64,000 bases of DNA from Sulfurimonas sediminis (GTDB taxonomy: Bacteria > Campylobacterota > Campylobacteria > Campylobacterales > Sulfurimonadaceae): positions 372,001 to 436,000 of the forward strand of contig NZ_CP041235.1 in the NCBI RefSeq assembly GCF_014905115.1. Reading direction: 5' to 3'. The notes beneath the pieces were generated by a model. It was not told where the DNA came from. It did no database searches and worked only from the letters and a program-made list of their open reading frames with translations. A program made the translations under genes and the position numbers. Shown one piece after another: positions 43,743 through 53,000 of the stretch (position 1 is the first letter of the stretch; the number at the start of each line of letters is the position of its first letter).

Positions 43743-44534
43743 ATGGTAACTATGAAAGACCTTTTAGAATGTGGTGTACACTTCGGACACCAAACACGTC
43801 GTTGGAACCCAAAAATGAAAAAATACATCTTTGGTGTTCGTAAAAATATCTATATTATAGATTTACAAAAAACTTTGCGTTATTTCCGTAACACATATAC
43901 TATCGTTATGGATGCGGCAGCTGAAGGAAAAACAATTCTTTTTGTCGGTACAAAAAAACAGGCACGTAATTCTGTAAGAGAAGCAGCTATCGCTTGTGGT
44001 ATGCCGTATGTAGACAACAGATGGTTGGGTGGTATGCTTACAAACTTCCCGACTATTCAAAAGTCTATTCGTAAACTTGATGTGATTACACAAATGCAGG
44101 AAAACGGACAGATTGATCTTTTGACGAAAAAAGAAGCATTAATGCTTTCTCGTAAAAAAGACAAACTTGAGCAGTATTTCGGTGGTATCAAAAACATGAA
44201 AAAACTTCCTGATATGCTTTTTGTTGTTGATGCGGTAAAAGAGCATATTGCAGTTTTGGAAGCAAGATGTCTAAATATTCCAATTGTAGCACCACTTGAC
44301 ACAAACTGTGATCCGGATCTTATCACATATCCTATTCCTGGTAATGATGATGCTATCCGTTCTATTCAGCTTTTTTGTCGTGAAATGACAGCAGCTATCA
44401 ATGAAGGAAAAGCACTTCGCGATGCACCGGTAGAGGAAGAGCAGACTGAAGAAACTCCGGCAACCGAAGAAGCAGCGACTGAAGAGGCTCCGGCGACTGA
44501 AGAAGCGGCAGTAAAAACTACAGAGGAAGCATAA
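43743..44534 (+). CDS. rpsB: 30S ribosomal protein S2
   Basis: 263 residues. The start [20 protein letters not shown] and the middle [20 protein letters not shown] are standard S2; [20 protein letters not shown] marks the late core. The tail after about residue 232 is a low-complexity run of Glu, Ala, Thr and Pro with repeats of the type [15 protein letters not shown], which adds about 30 residues. tsf follows after 2 bases, the usual rpsB-tsf operon. Confidence 0.97.
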   Translation: MVTMKDLLECGVHFGHQTRRWNPKMKKYIFGVRKNIYIIDLQKTLRYFRNTYTIVMDAAAEGKTILFVGTKKQARNSVREAAIACGMPYVDNRWLGGMLTNFPTIQKSIRKLDVITQMQENGQIDLLTKKEALMLSRKKDKLEQYFGGIKNMKKLPDMLFVVDAVKEHIAVLEARCLNIPIVAPLDTNCDPDLITYPIPGNDDAIRSIQLFCREMTAAINEGKALRDAPVEEEQTEETPATEEAATEEAPATEEAAVKTTEEA

Positions 44535-44536
44535 TT

Positions 44537-45589
44537 ATGGCAGCAGTTACAGCAGCAATGGTAAAAGAGTTGCGTCAGGCAACAGACGCACCGATGATGG
44601 ATTGTAAAAAAGTTTTAGTTGAAGCTGACGGCGATATGGAAAAAGCAAAAGAGCTTTTAAAAGAGAGAGGAATTGCAAAAGCAGCGAAAAAAGCTGACAG
44701 AGTTGCGGCTGAAGGTCTTGTTGGACTTAAAATGGCTGATGACAACTCGAAAGCTTCTGTTGTTGAAGTAAATTCTGAAACAGATTTCGTTGCACAAAAC
44801 GAAGGATTCCAAAATCTTGTAAAAGATACGGCAGAAGAGGTATATAACAATCAGCCTGCTGATGTTGATGCGCTTATGGCAAGTGAATTCGGTGCCAAGT
44901 TTACAGAAACTGTCACGAAAATCGGTGAAAAAATCGAAGTACGCCGTTTTGGTACACTGACAGCTGCACCGGATGAGGCATTAAATGCATATATCCACTC
45001 AAACAGCCGTATAGCTGTTATTGTAAAAGCAAAATGTGACAGTGAAAAGACTGCGGAGTGTATGAAAGATACATTGAAGCAAATTGCTATGCATGCATCG
45101 GCTATGAAACCGACAACACTCAGCTATAAAGATTTTGATCCTGAGTATGTTGCAAGTGAAACACAGGGTCGTATTGAGGCACTGAAAAAAGAGAATGAAG
45201 AGCTCAAAAGACTCGGAAAGCCTCTGAAAAATGTACCAAAATACATCTCTATGATGCAACTCACTGATGAAGTGATGAAACAGGCTGAGGCTGACATCAA
45301 AGCAGAATTGCTTGCAGAGGGAAAACCTGAGAAGATTTTAGACAAAATCATTCCTGGTAAAATTGCCCGTTTTATTTTAGACAATACACTGCTTGATCAG
45401 GAACAGGCACTTTTAGACCAGCAATATGTTTTGGATGACAAATTAACTGTGGCACAGGCAGTTGAAAAAGCAGCAAAAGCATGTGGCGGTACTGCCGAAA
45501 TTACTGAATTTATTCGCCTTGAAGTAGGTGAAGGAATTGAGAAAAAAGAAGACGACTTCGCAGCAGAAGTTGCAGCACAAATGAGCTAA
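44537..45589 (+). CDS. tsf: translation elongation factor Ts
   Basis: 350 residues. The N-terminal domain is [20 protein letters not shown], and [18 protein letters not shown] gives the EF-Ts signature 2. EF-Ts recycles EF-Tu from GDP to GTP. The middle region ([20 protein letters not shown]) is a charged insert common in Campylobacterota. It is the second gene of the rpsB-tsf operon. A weak AGCC/GGCT hairpin lies just after the stop. Confidence 0.97.
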   Translation: MAAVTAAMVKELRQATDAPMMDCKKVLVEADGDMEKAKELLKERGIAKAAKKADRVAAEGLVGLKMADDNSKASVVEVNSETDFVAQNEGFQNLVKDTAEEVYNNQPADVDALMASEFGAKFTETVTKIGEKIEVRRFGTLTAAPDEALNAYIHSNSRIAVIVKAKCDSEKTAECMKDTLKQIAMHASAMKPTTLSYKDFDPEYVASETQGRIEALKKENEELKRLGKPLKNVPKYISMMQLTDEVMKQAEADIKAELLAEGKPEKILDKIIPGKIARFILDNTLLDQEQALLDQQYVLDDKLTVAQAVEKAAKACGGTAEITEFIRLEVGEGIEKKEDDFAAEVAAQMS

Positions 45590-45661
45590 GCCTTTGGCTT
45601 GACTCATTCCCTTTACACAGACCTCTTTTTTAAAAAACCACTCTCTTTTTAAATTTTATGC

Positions 45662-45667
45662 TATACT
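45662..45667 (+). promoter_or_regulatory. putative -10 box only 6 bases before the flavoprotein start codon
   Basis: TATACT with the ATG at 45674. Transcription would start at or next to the ATG, so the message may be leaderless. No Shine-Dalgarno sequence is present between them. Confidence 0.45.
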
Positions 45668-45673
45668 TTTTGC

Positions 45674-46879
45674 ATGAGTATAAATAATTATAATAAAATC
45701 ATTGTTATAGGCGGCGGTTATGGCGGGCTTCGGGCTGTTGAAAATCTTGCAAAAGACAAAAACAACCAAATTACGCTCTTAGACAAGAATGCCTATCACT
45801 TTATGCAGACAGATGTTTATGAGCTTATTGCAAATGAAAAAGATTTTGCAAAAGTGAGCGTCGATCTTTTTACCTACTGCAGTGGATTTGAAGGAAATGT
45901 CAGTTTCTACAAACAAGAAGTCGAAAATATTGACTTTGAAAATAAAAAAGTCATTACTGATACACAACGGTTTTCTTATGTTTATCTTATTATAGCTGTG
46001 GGTGCACGGACAAAGTTTGTTAAAAGTATCCAGGGTCTCAAAGAGTATGCACACGGAGTCAAGGCCTTGCATCGTGCGATGTATTTTAAACAAAAGTTTG
46101 AAATGTCACTGTTTAAAAAAGTACAGGAGAGCGGTGTTACATGTAAGGCTTTGAGTATTGTGGTTGCCGGTGCAGGACTGAGCGGTGTTGAAATAGCCGC
46201 ACAGATGGCATCATATGCAAAAGAGTTTTATTGTGAAAATAATTTTTTATGCAGAAAACTAAACATAGTCCTTGTCAGTTCATCAAAGCAGATACTCAAA
46301 GGTTTGGATGATTTTTTGGTTGAAAAGTCTCACAAAAGATTGTTGGATCTTGAAGTCGTTATAAAATCAGAGGCAAGAGTAATCTCTTTGACACAAGAGA
46401 GTGTTACACTGAGCAACGGAGAAACTATACCTATGGATTTTATGATTTTTGCCGGAGGAATTGAGCCAAACGGACTCATCTATAAACTTGACTTACCGAA
46501 AAACGAAAGGGGTTTTTTAAATATCAATGAGTATCTGCAGGCAGGTTCAAAAAAAGAGGTTTTTGCCATAGGTGACTGTGCCACTTTGTATAATAAAGGT
46601 GAATTAATAGCGCCTACAGCGGATGTTGCTGAGCAGATGGCAGAGCTGTGCAGTGAAAATATTATGCGTATGGGCACAAACAAAAAGCTCAAAGCACATG
46701 ATATCCGTTCACGCGGTATGCTGATTGCCCTGGGACGCAGGTATGCAGTAGGAAAAATTTCCAATATATATATCAGCGGATTTGTGGCATTTATTATGAA
46801 AAAACTTATTGAAAAAGTCTATTTTATAAAGTTGGACAGGCGTTCAAAAAAAGGCTGTGATAAAATTTTTAATGCTTAA
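45674..46879 (+). CDS. NADH dehydrogenase-like FAD oxidoreductase (type II NDH family)
   Basis: 401 residues. The FAD-binding dinucleotide fold opens with IIVIGGGYGGLRAVENLA, a second (NADH) fold is IVVAGAGLSGVEIAAQMASY, and the FAD-closing segment is EVFAIGDCATLYNKGELIAP. The C-terminal part (YISGFVAFIMKKLIEKVYFI) is amphipathic and may attach it to the membrane. Type II dehydrogenases pass electrons from NADH to quinone without pumping; sulfide:quinone oxidoreductases are related, but the SQR cysteine pattern is not evident. It probably starts on a leaderless message. Confidence 0.82.
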   Translation: MSINNYNKIIVIGGGYGGLRAVENLAKDKNNQITLLDKNAYHFMQTDVYELIANEKDFAKVSVDLFTYCSGFEGNVSFYKQEVENIDFENKKVITDTQRFSYVYLIIAVGARTKFVKSIQGLKEYAHGVKALHRAMYFKQKFEMSLFKKVQESGVTCKALSIVVAGAGLSGVEIAAQMASYAKEFYCENNFLCRKLNIVLVSSSKQILKGLDDFLVEKSHKRLLDLEVVIKSEARVISLTQESVTLSNGETIPMDFMIFAGGIEPNGLIYKLDLPKNERGFLNINEYLQAGSKKEVFAIGDCATLYNKGELIAPTADVAEQMAELCSENIMRMGTNKKLKAHDIRSRGMLIALGRRYAVGKISNIYISGFVAFIMKKLIEKVYFIKLDRRSKKGCDKIFNA

Positions 46880-46896
46880 AATAAGCAAGAGTAGAA

Positions 46897-46902
46897 TATA
46901 AT
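46897..46902 (+). promoter_or_regulatory. putative -10 box only 6 bases before the ABC ATPase start codon
   Basis: TATAAT (after GTAGAA) with the ATG at 46909 and no Shine-Dalgarno between. This is a second case next to the one at 45662, again suggesting a leaderless transcript. Confidence 0.45.
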
Positions 46903-46908
46903 AGCCTT

Positions 46909-47553
46909 ATGAATCTATTATCTGCCAAAAATTTATCACACTCATTTGAATATGAGCTTTTTTCTGACGTTTCGCTCTCACTTGAAAGTAATGAAAGTAT
47001 TGCTATTATCGGGATGAGCGGGAGCGGAAAGTCTACATTGCTACATCTTTTGTCTACTCTTTTGAAACCGGACAAGGGAACTGTTACGCTTTTTGGAAAA
47101 GAGACAGCCTCTATGAGTAAAAAAGAGCTGACGCTTATAAAACGAAACAAGCTCGGTATAGTTTTTCAATCCCATTATCTTTTTAAAGGCTTTACCGCCT
47201 ATGAAAACCTTGAAGTTGCCCAAATTCTTTCACAAAAAGAGATAGACAACAGTTTAATCAAAGATTTGGAAATCGAGCAGTGCATGCACCAAAAAGTTAC
47301 AGAACTCTCAGGCGGACAGCAACAGCGTGTCTCTATAGCAAGGGTTTTAACCAAAAAACCTTCCATAATATTTGCCGATGAGCCGACAGGAAATCTTGAC
47401 AATAAAACGGCTGCGGAAGTAATGAAACTTTTTTTTGATTATTGTCAGGAGAATGATGCCGGTATGATACTTGTAACACATGACAATAATCTGGCCAACA
47501 TGTGTAAACGCGTCTATAAACTTGAAGACAAAGCATTGAAACCAATTAAATAA
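46909..47553 (+). CDS. ABC transporter ATP-binding protein (LolD/MacB type)
   Basis: 214 residues. Walker A is GMSGSGKST, the signature is LSGGQQQRVSIARVL, Walker B and the E switch are PSIIFADEPTGNLD, and the H-loop is VTHD. Its length and sequence match the LolD/FtsE/MacB ATPase group. LolD works with LolC/E to release lipoproteins for the outer membrane; the permease is not adjacent, so the exact partner is unknown. fliR follows after 10 bases. Confidence 0.82.
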   Translation: MNLLSAKNLSHSFEYELFSDVSLSLESNESIAIIGMSGSGKSTLLHLLSTLLKPDKGTVTLFGKETASMSKKELTLIKRNKLGIVFQSHYLFKGFTAYENLEVAQILSQKEIDNSLIKDLEIEQCMHQKVTELSGGQQQRVSIARVLTKKPSIIFADEPTGNLDNKTAAEVMKLFFDYCQENDAGMILVTHDNNLANMCKRVYKLEDKALKPIK

Positions 47554-47563
47554 GGTCAAAATA

Positions 47564-48328
47564 GTGGGATGGACACAGATACTTAACGAAACGAATGTTG
47601 TAGCTTTTCTTTTGCTTTTTTTTCGTTTTGCCGGATTGTTTATTGCTGTGCCTATTTTTAATCATCAAAATATTCCGATGAATATCAAAGCAACCATGGC
47701 TTTTTTCTTTACAGTCGTTTTTTACTCTTCTATGCCTCCTCTGCATATAAGTATTGATGTCCCTAGTGTTATCATCGCTGTACTGGGTGAACTTTTGCTG
47801 GGTCTGTCAGTAGGAGTTGTATTGCAGCTTGCCTATAATGTCATTACTTTTGCAGGAGGGCAAATATCTTTTATGATGGGCTTTTCGATGGCAAGTGCTA
47901 TTGATCCGCAGTCGGGTATTTCTATGCCTATAATTTCGCAGTTTCTTTCTCTAATGGGCTTAATGATTTTGCTTGTGCTTAATCTGCATCACTGGATGCT
48001 GCTTTTTGTCGACCACTCTTTAAAAACAGTGCCTCTAGGCGGTTTTATGATGAGTAAAGATCTGTTTCACTACATTATGCATGCGACATCAAACATGTTT
48101 TTGGTGGGTTTTATTATTGCTTTTCCTGTAATTGCTCTTTCATGGCTGGCTGATGTCATATTTGGAATGCTCATGAAAACAATGCCGCAGTTTAATCTTC
48201 TGGTTATCGGGTTTCCTATAAAAATCATGGTGGCATTTGTCGTACTGATAGCAACATTTACTGCAATCATGCTGATACTCAAAGGAGAAATTCAAGAAGC
48301 ATTTAACTCTCTGGAAATACTTTTTTAG
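47564..48328 (+). CDS. fliR: flagellar type III export protein FliR
   Basis: 254 residues with about six membrane helices, from GTG. LFFRFAGLFIAVPIFNHQNI, IMSFAGGQISFMMGFSMA-like FAGGQISFMMGFSMASAIDP and PQFNLLVIGFPIKIMVAFVV are diagnostic of FliR. With FliP and FliQ it forms the gate of the flagellar export apparatus. It is an isolated flagellar gene here. Confidence 0.92.
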   Translation: MGWTQILNETNVVAFLLLFFRFAGLFIAVPIFNHQNIPMNIKATMAFFFTVVFYSSMPPLHISIDVPSVIIAVLGELLLGLSVGVVLQLAYNVITFAGGQISFMMGFSMASAIDPQSGISMPIISQFLSLMGLMILLVLNLHHWMLLFVDHSLKTVPLGGFMMSKDLFHYIMHATSNMFLVGFIIAFPVIALSWLADVIFGMLMKTMPQFNLLVIGFPIKIMVAFVVLIATFTAIMLILKGEIQEAFNSLEILF

Positions 48329-48339
48329 TTTTTTTTTGA

Positions 48340-48345
48340 TACAAT
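48340..48345 (+). promoter_or_regulatory. putative -10 box ahead of the acidic receiver protein
   Basis: TACAAT after a run of T, 55 bases before the GTG start at 48400. It may head the acidic protein-gmk-tatA-argS run. Confidence 0.4.
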
Positions 48346-48399
48346 AGTGTTCATAGAGATTTTTGAAATACGCTCAAGAAATCATCCAAAGGAATATGC

Positions 48400-49701
48400 G
48401 TGAAAATACTGCTTTTAAATGATAATCCCGTTGTAAATAAATTAGTGACACTCAGTGCACAAAAAACTTCTGATGAAGTAGAAACAGCCTCTGGTATTGA
48501 GGGGATTTCGTCACATGATTATGATTTGCTTATTGTTGATGACAGTGTTTACACTGATGATTTGCTGCATGAATTAGAGACAAAAATAAAATACAAGAAA
48601 TCACTTTTTATATGTGCAAAAGATGCCAAAGAAGTTGCATCTTTCTCGTCAACACTGAAAAAACCTTTTTTACCGACTGATTTGGTAGAACTTTTTATGA
48701 TGCTGGAAAAAGAAATCAAAAAAGAAGCAGATGAGATGCCGGTTGAAGAAACAGAAGAATTAGATGATTTGGGTGATTTAGATACGCTGAATGATGATTT
48801 GGAATTGGATGATGAGTTGATTTTGGATGATGATGAAGAAGATTTCGGTGAAAGCGTACTGGATGATGAAGAGGCACAGAAGGTAAAAGATCTGCTTGAT
48901 GAAAATGAAGAAGAGCTCTCTTTTGATGAGGAAGTGCAAAATGACCTTGAGAGCCTGGAGCTGGATGAGATGGGATTGAATGAAGAAGAGTTTTTACTGG
49001 ATGAATCTTTGGATGAAGAGGCGCCGGAGCAAGAGGAGACAACAGAAGAGTCATCTGCCGAAGATGAAGAGGATCTCCTGGAAGCTTATGACATGGCACT
49101 GGACCTGGAAGATGAAGCAGATGTTGATATTTCAGAAGAAGAGAGTTTTGATTTGGAAGAGGAAACTGAAGCACTTGAAGAGGAAGAACTGCAAGAACTC
49201 GAAACAGCAACAGTAGAAGAACTGGAAGATGAAATAGACGAAATTGTCACAGATGAACTCAATGCCCAGGAGGGTGACATGGCAGTAGATCTGGCACTGG
49301 ATTTGGAAGATGAAGCAGATGTTGATATTTCGCGTGACCCTGTAGATGATTTAGAGATACCACAAGAGGCAGAAGATGCAAGCCTGGAAGAAGAAATTCA
49401 AAATGCTGTTGAAAATCTGACACAAGAAGATTTAGAGAGCGAACTGGATGAAGACACTCTGCTTCAAATAGCAAAAAATGAGATTGATCCTCTGGAAAGT
49501 TTGACAAGTAAAGATTTAAAAGAGGCTCTGGGAGAAGAGACAGAAGAAGAGACAGAAGAAATAGAAGAAGAGAATGAAGAACAAAACAGTGGAGTTGAAG
49601 CACTGAAAAAACTTCTTGAGGCCCTCAGTGACAAAGATGTTGCAGCATCTATGAAAGGAATGAAAATCAGTATAAATATTACATTGGGTGACAACTCATG
49701 A
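48400..49701 (+). CDS. receiver domain fused to a long acidic tail (poly-E-rich protein)
   Basis: 433 residues from a GTG with AAAGGA upstream. Residues 1-108 look like a response-regulator receiver: LLLNDNPVVNKLV at the start, DYDLLIVDDSVYTDD around the phospho-acceptor and LKKPFLPTDLVELF with the conserved Lys. Residues 110-395 are mostly Glu, Asp and Leu, with ALDLEDEADVDIS occurring twice. A final conserved-looking patch reads GVEALKKLLEALSDKDVAAS. The order before gmk-tatA-argS matches, as I recall, the H. pylori poly-E-rich protein HP0322. The role is unknown; the acidic region may be disordered or bind a partner. Confidence 0.8.
   Translation: MKILLLNDNPVVNKLVTLSAQKTSDEVETASGIEGISSHDYDLLIVDDSVYTDDLLHELETKIKYKKSLFICAKDAKEVASFSSTLKKPFLPTDLVELFMMLEKEIKKEADEMPVEETEELDDLGDLDTLNDDLELDDELILDDDEEDFGESVLDDEEAQKVKDLLDENEEELSFDEEVQNDLESLELDEMGLNEEEFLLDESLDEEAPEQEETTEESSAEDEEDLLEAYDMALDLEDEADVDISEEESFDLEEETEALEEEELQELETATVEELEDEIDEIVTDELNAQEGDMAVDLALDLEDEADVDISRDPVDDLEIPQEAEDASLEEEIQNAVENLTQEDLESELDEDTLLQIAKNEIDPLESLTSKDLKEALGEETEEETEEIEEENEEQNSGVEALKKLLEALSDKDVAASMKGMKISINITLGDNS
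49096..49134 (+). repeat. internal duplicate within the acidic tail gene
   Basis: The 39 bases encoding ALDLEDEADVDIS recur at 49294-49332 with silent changes only (for example GAC CTG becomes GAT TTG), showing an old duplication kept by selection on the protein. Confidence 0.7.
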
Positions 49702-50318
49702 GTGCTATTCATGGAGCAGTTTTGGTTCTTTCCGGTCCAAGCGGGGCGGGGAAAAGTTCTTTAATTCATAAAATTATCGATGATATCGGTGAATGTTATT
49801 TTTCCATATCTACAACAACACGACCTATGCGGGAGGGAGAAGTTGATGGTGTAGATTATTATTTTGTGGATGAAGAAGAGTTTAAAAAAGAGATAGAAGA
49901 AGATCAGTTTTTAGAGTATGCCGTTGTACATGGGAATTACTACGGAACTTCACTCAAACCGGTTAAAAAAGCGCTCTCTGAAGGAAAACTGGTTATTTTT
50001 GACATAGATGTGCAGGGAAACAGTGCAATTAACAGTCGACTCGGAGATATTACAACTTCTGTTTTTATTACGCCACCGACGCTGAGTGAATTGAAAAGAA
50101 GACTGCAAAACAGACAGACAGATGCACTAGAGGTGATAGAACGCAGGATTCAAATGGCCAGACGCGAAATTCAGAGAGTCTCTGAGTATGAATATCTTTT
50201 GATAAATGATGATTTGGATGCTGCTGCCGAAAAACTGCGTCTTATTGCAACGGTTGCAAGATTTAAAAAATCAAATGAAGAGATTAACAAATTTGTCCAG
50301 AAATGGGAAGATTTGTAA
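49698..50318 (+). CDS. gmk: guanylate kinase
   Basis: 206 residues. The P-loop is VLSGPSGAGKSSLIHKI, and the GMP-binding part is STTTRPMREGEVDGVDYYFV, then FLEYAVVHGNYYGT. It phosphorylates GMP to GDP. It overlaps the acidic protein gene by 4 bases and is followed by tatA and argS. Confidence 0.96.
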   Translation: MSAIHGAVLVLSGPSGAGKSSLIHKIIDDIGECYFSISTTTRPMREGEVDGVDYYFVDEEEFKKEIEEDQFLEYAVVHGNYYGTSLKPVKKALSEGKLVIFDIDVQGNSAINSRLGDITTSVFITPPTLSELKRRLQNRQTDALEVIERRIQMARREIQRVSEYEYLLINDDLDAAAEKLRLIATVARFKKSNEEINKFVQKWEDL

Positions 50319-50405
50319 AACTTCAAAACATAATATATAGTGATAAGAGAATTTACAGCAAATGTGAGTTATACTTCACAACATAATTTATAACAAGGAA
50401 AAAAT

Positions 50406-50636
50406 ATGGGAATGCCTAGTGGAACTGAACTACTGATAATCTTCGGAATTATCGTTTTATTATTTGGAGCAAAAAAGATACCTGATTTAGCAAAAGGTCT
50501 CGGAAAAGGAATCAAAAACTTCAAAGCAGAAATGAAAGAGGTTGATGAAGTAGAAGTTGAAACACCGAAAAAAGTTGAAAAAAGTGATGAAGTAGCTTCT
50601 GCTGAATCAACTCCAAAATCTACAACACAAGCCTAA
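50406..50636 (+). CDS. tatA: Sec-independent translocase component TatA
   Basis: 76 residues. A short N-terminus (MGMPSGTE), a membrane helix [20 protein letters not shown], then the amphipathic helix [18 protein letters not shown] and an acidic/basic tail make it TatA (not TatB, which is longer). It forms the pore of the twin-arginine system, which exports folded cofactor proteins. tatB/tatC are elsewhere. AAGGA precedes the ATG; argS begins 3 bases after its stop. Confidence 0.93.
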   Translation: MGMPSGTELLIIFGIIVLLFGAKKIPDLAKGLGKGIKNFKAEMKEVDEVEVETPKKVEKSDEVASAESTPKSTTQA

Positions 50637-50639
50637 ACA

Positions 50640-52235
50640 TTGAAACAACGTGTATCGGCGTTATTACGCGAAAAAATAGGTCGTGAAGTTGTTTTAGAAA
50701 AGCCACGTGACCGTTCCTTTGGTCATTTTGCTACTCCTATAGCATTTTCTTTGGCAAAAGAACTCAGAAAATCTCCGATGGTCATTGCGGATGAACTGGC
50801 TTCATCTTTTGAAGAGAGTGAAGTCTTTTCCAAAGTAGAGGCTGTCAAAGGCTATCTGAATTTTCGTTTAAGTGAAGATTTTTTGGCTGAGTATGCTTCC
50901 TGGGCTTTAGAGAATCCTGCAGAGTTTGCAAAACAAGAAAAAAACCAAAAAATACTTTTAGAATTTGTCAGTGCAAATCCAACCGGACCGCTGCATATCG
51001 GACATGCAAGAGGTGCTGTTTACGGCGATACTCTGTACCGTTTGGCAAAACATCTCGGATATGATATAACAGCCGAATATTATGTAAATGATGCCGGCAA
51101 CCAGATTGATCTGCTTGGGCTTTCTATTCAGCTTTATGCAAGAGATCATCTTTTGGATGAAACGGTAGAGTATCCTGAGAGTTATTACCGCGGAGAGTAT
51201 CTGGATGCACTTGCCCGTGATGCAATGGAAAAATTCGGCAGAGAAATTTTTTATGATGCATCCCGGCAAAAAGAGTTGGCGCTTTGGGCAAAAGATGAAG
51301 TGATGAAAATCATTGTCAAAGATTTGGGTGATTTGAATATTTTCTTTGACACTTTTGTGTATGAATCAACTTTGTATGCTGACTGGGGCAGAGTGATGCA
51401 GAAAATGGGCGATGGCATTTATGAAAAAGATGGCAAACTCTGGATAGCTTCAGAGGCTAAAGGTGATGAAAAAGACAGAGTTGTTGTTCGTGAAGACGGT
51501 CGCCCGACTTATCTTGCCGGCGATATAGTATATCACAATCAAAAATTTGAACGCGGGTATGATCATTATATCAATATCTGGGGAGCGGATCACCACGGAT
51601 ACATTGCCCGTGTGAAAGCGGCCATTGAGTATTTAGGGTATGATTCAAACAAACTTGAGGTACTGCTTTCGCAGATGGTAAGTCTTTTAAAAGACGGCGA
51701 GCCCTATAAAATGAGTAAACGTGCCGGCAATGTCATACTTATGAGTGATATAGTCGAAGAGATAGGTGCAGATGCTCTGCGTTTTATTTTTGCATCAAAA
51801 AAGAGCGATACCGCACTCGAATTTGATTTGGCAGAGTTTAAAAAACAGGACAGCTCGAATCCTATATTTTATATTCAATATGCACATGCACGCATTCAGA
51901 CACTGCTCTCTAAAGCAACTGTGTCCAAAGAGGATATTGCAAATGCAAGTTTGAAAAACCTTGGAGAAAATGCAGATACACTGTTGTTTGATGCACTTTT
52001 ACTGCCTGAAATCATTGAAGATGCTTTTAACACAAGACAGGTGCAGAAATTAACTGATTATCTAAAGTCACTTGCAGCTTCTTTGCATAAGTTTTATTAT
52101 GATGTGCGAATGATTGGTACAGAAGATGAGGCAAAGCTTTTAAAGCTTATGCTGATGGTTGCCTTGAGTATAAAAACAGGACTTTCACTGATGGGTATTG
52201 CAGCCAAAGATAAAATGTCCAAAGAAGAGGCATAG
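50640..52235 (+). CDS. argS: arginyl-tRNA synthetase
   Basis: 531 residues. Class I motifs are FVSANPTGPLHIGHARGAVY (HIGH) and the KMSK-like GEPYKMSKRAGNVI, with the N-terminal Add-1 domain KQRVSALLREKIG and the C-terminal anticodon domain ILYIQYAHARI-like FYIQYAHARIQTLLSKA. The start is TTG at 50640, 3 bases after tatA, and no clear ribosome-binding site is seen, so translation may be coupled to tatA. It is followed, convergently, by a YkuD-like gene 2 bases later. Confidence 0.95.
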   Translation: MKQRVSALLREKIGREVVLEKPRDRSFGHFATPIAFSLAKELRKSPMVIADELASSFEESEVFSKVEAVKGYLNFRLSEDFLAEYASWALENPAEFAKQEKNQKILLEFVSANPTGPLHIGHARGAVYGDTLYRLAKHLGYDITAEYYVNDAGNQIDLLGLSIQLYARDHLLDETVEYPESYYRGEYLDALARDAMEKFGREIFYDASRQKELALWAKDEVMKIIVKDLGDLNIFFDTFVYESTLYADWGRVMQKMGDGIYEKDGKLWIASEAKGDEKDRVVVREDGRPTYLAGDIVYHNQKFERGYDHYINIWGADHHGYIARVKAAIEYLGYDSNKLEVLLSQMVSLLKDGEPYKMSKRAGNVILMSDIVEEIGADALRFIFASKKSDTALEFDLAEFKKQDSSNPIFYIQYAHARIQTLLSKATVSKEDIANASLKNLGENADTLLFDALLLPEIIEDAFNTRQVQKLTDYLKSLAASLHKFYYDVRMIGTEDEAKLLKLMLMVALSIKTGLSLMGIAAKDKMSKEEA

Positions 52236-52237
52236 TT

Positions 52238-52930
52238 TTATTTGAGCAGTTTTGAGTTTTTGAGCTGCGGATAGAGTTGTAATACCTCTTTGGCAGACTT
52301 CTTTGGAATCTGCACGAGAACAGGATTTTTCTTTTTATCAAGCCAGTTGAGAATCTTTTTTATATCTTTTTCACTCATTGAGGTACAGCCTACTGTCGGA
52401 GTGTTTGGAGCGCGTTGTATGTGTATAAAAATACAGGAACCTCTTCCTTTGCGCGCCTGTTTGTTATAGCCAACGACTATACCCAGCTTATACTGATTAT
52501 CCTTGCGTCTCATATATTCAAAACTTTTTTCATCTCCGTTTGCCATAATGATTTGATTGTAAAAGTTTGCATCTGTATCATCAACACATATCAGGTTTGT
52601 GTCTGCATAAAGATAAGGCAGAGCATATTTGCCTTTTGGGGAATAACCAAAAATGTCTGTAAGTTTGAAAATCCCTGCGGGTGCTTTTTTGTCACCCTCA
52701 TATTTCAACGCTTCATCAGGCTTTTTTTGAAACGCTTCACTTTCTACACCCCAGCCTAATCCGTTTTTCCCCAAATTGACTCTCATCGTCTGAAAAACTC
52801 TGTTTGAACCCTCATAACATTCGAGTTTTGCTGATGAGCTGTTCATATCATTGGCAACAACGAGCACTATTTGCTGGGAAGAAAACAAGAAAATTGATAA
52901 ACTTGCTGTAATTAAGAAACTTTTTATCAT
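52238..52930 (-). CDS. L,D-transpeptidase-like (YkuD) periplasmic protein
   Basis: 230 residues with a signal peptide (FLITASLSIFLFSSQQI). The YkuD catalytic motif is FIHIQRAPNTPTVGCTSMSE: His, then Gly-Cys-Thr, at about residues 169-188. DKKAPAGIFKLTDIFGY and LICVDDTDANFYNQII match the family fold. Such enzymes cross-link peptidoglycan at meso-diaminopimelate or act as carboxypeptidases; H. pylori Csd6 is an L,D-carboxypeptidase of this fold. Which activity applies here is unclear. Confidence 0.8.
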   Translation of the reverse strand: MIKSFLITASLSIFLFSSQQIVLVVANDMNSSSAKLECYEGSNRVFQTMRVNLGKNGLGWGVESEAFQKKPDEALKYEGDKKAPAGIFKLTDIFGYSPKGKYALPYLYADTNLICVDDTDANFYNQIIMANGDEKSFEYMRRKDNQYKLGIVVGYNKQARKGRGSCIFIHIQRAPNTPTVGCTSMSEKDIKKILNWLDKKKNPVLVQIPKKSAKEVLQLYPQLKNSKLLK

Positions 52931-53000
52931 AAAGTATGGTACTATTACTATTATACGATGTCAAGAGTAAAATAGATAAAATTAAAGTTTGGATAAAATA

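Noticed and set aside
48716-49603. Long minus-strand frames opposite the acidic protein
   Set aside because: A strand rich in GAA/GAT codons gives an open complement rich in Ser, Leu, Pro and His; it is a composition effect.
48716-49620. Repetitive GAA/GAT tract considered as a tandem repeat or CRISPR-like array
   Set aside because: There are no fixed-length repeats with unique spacers; it is acidic coding sequence with one 39-base internal duplicate.
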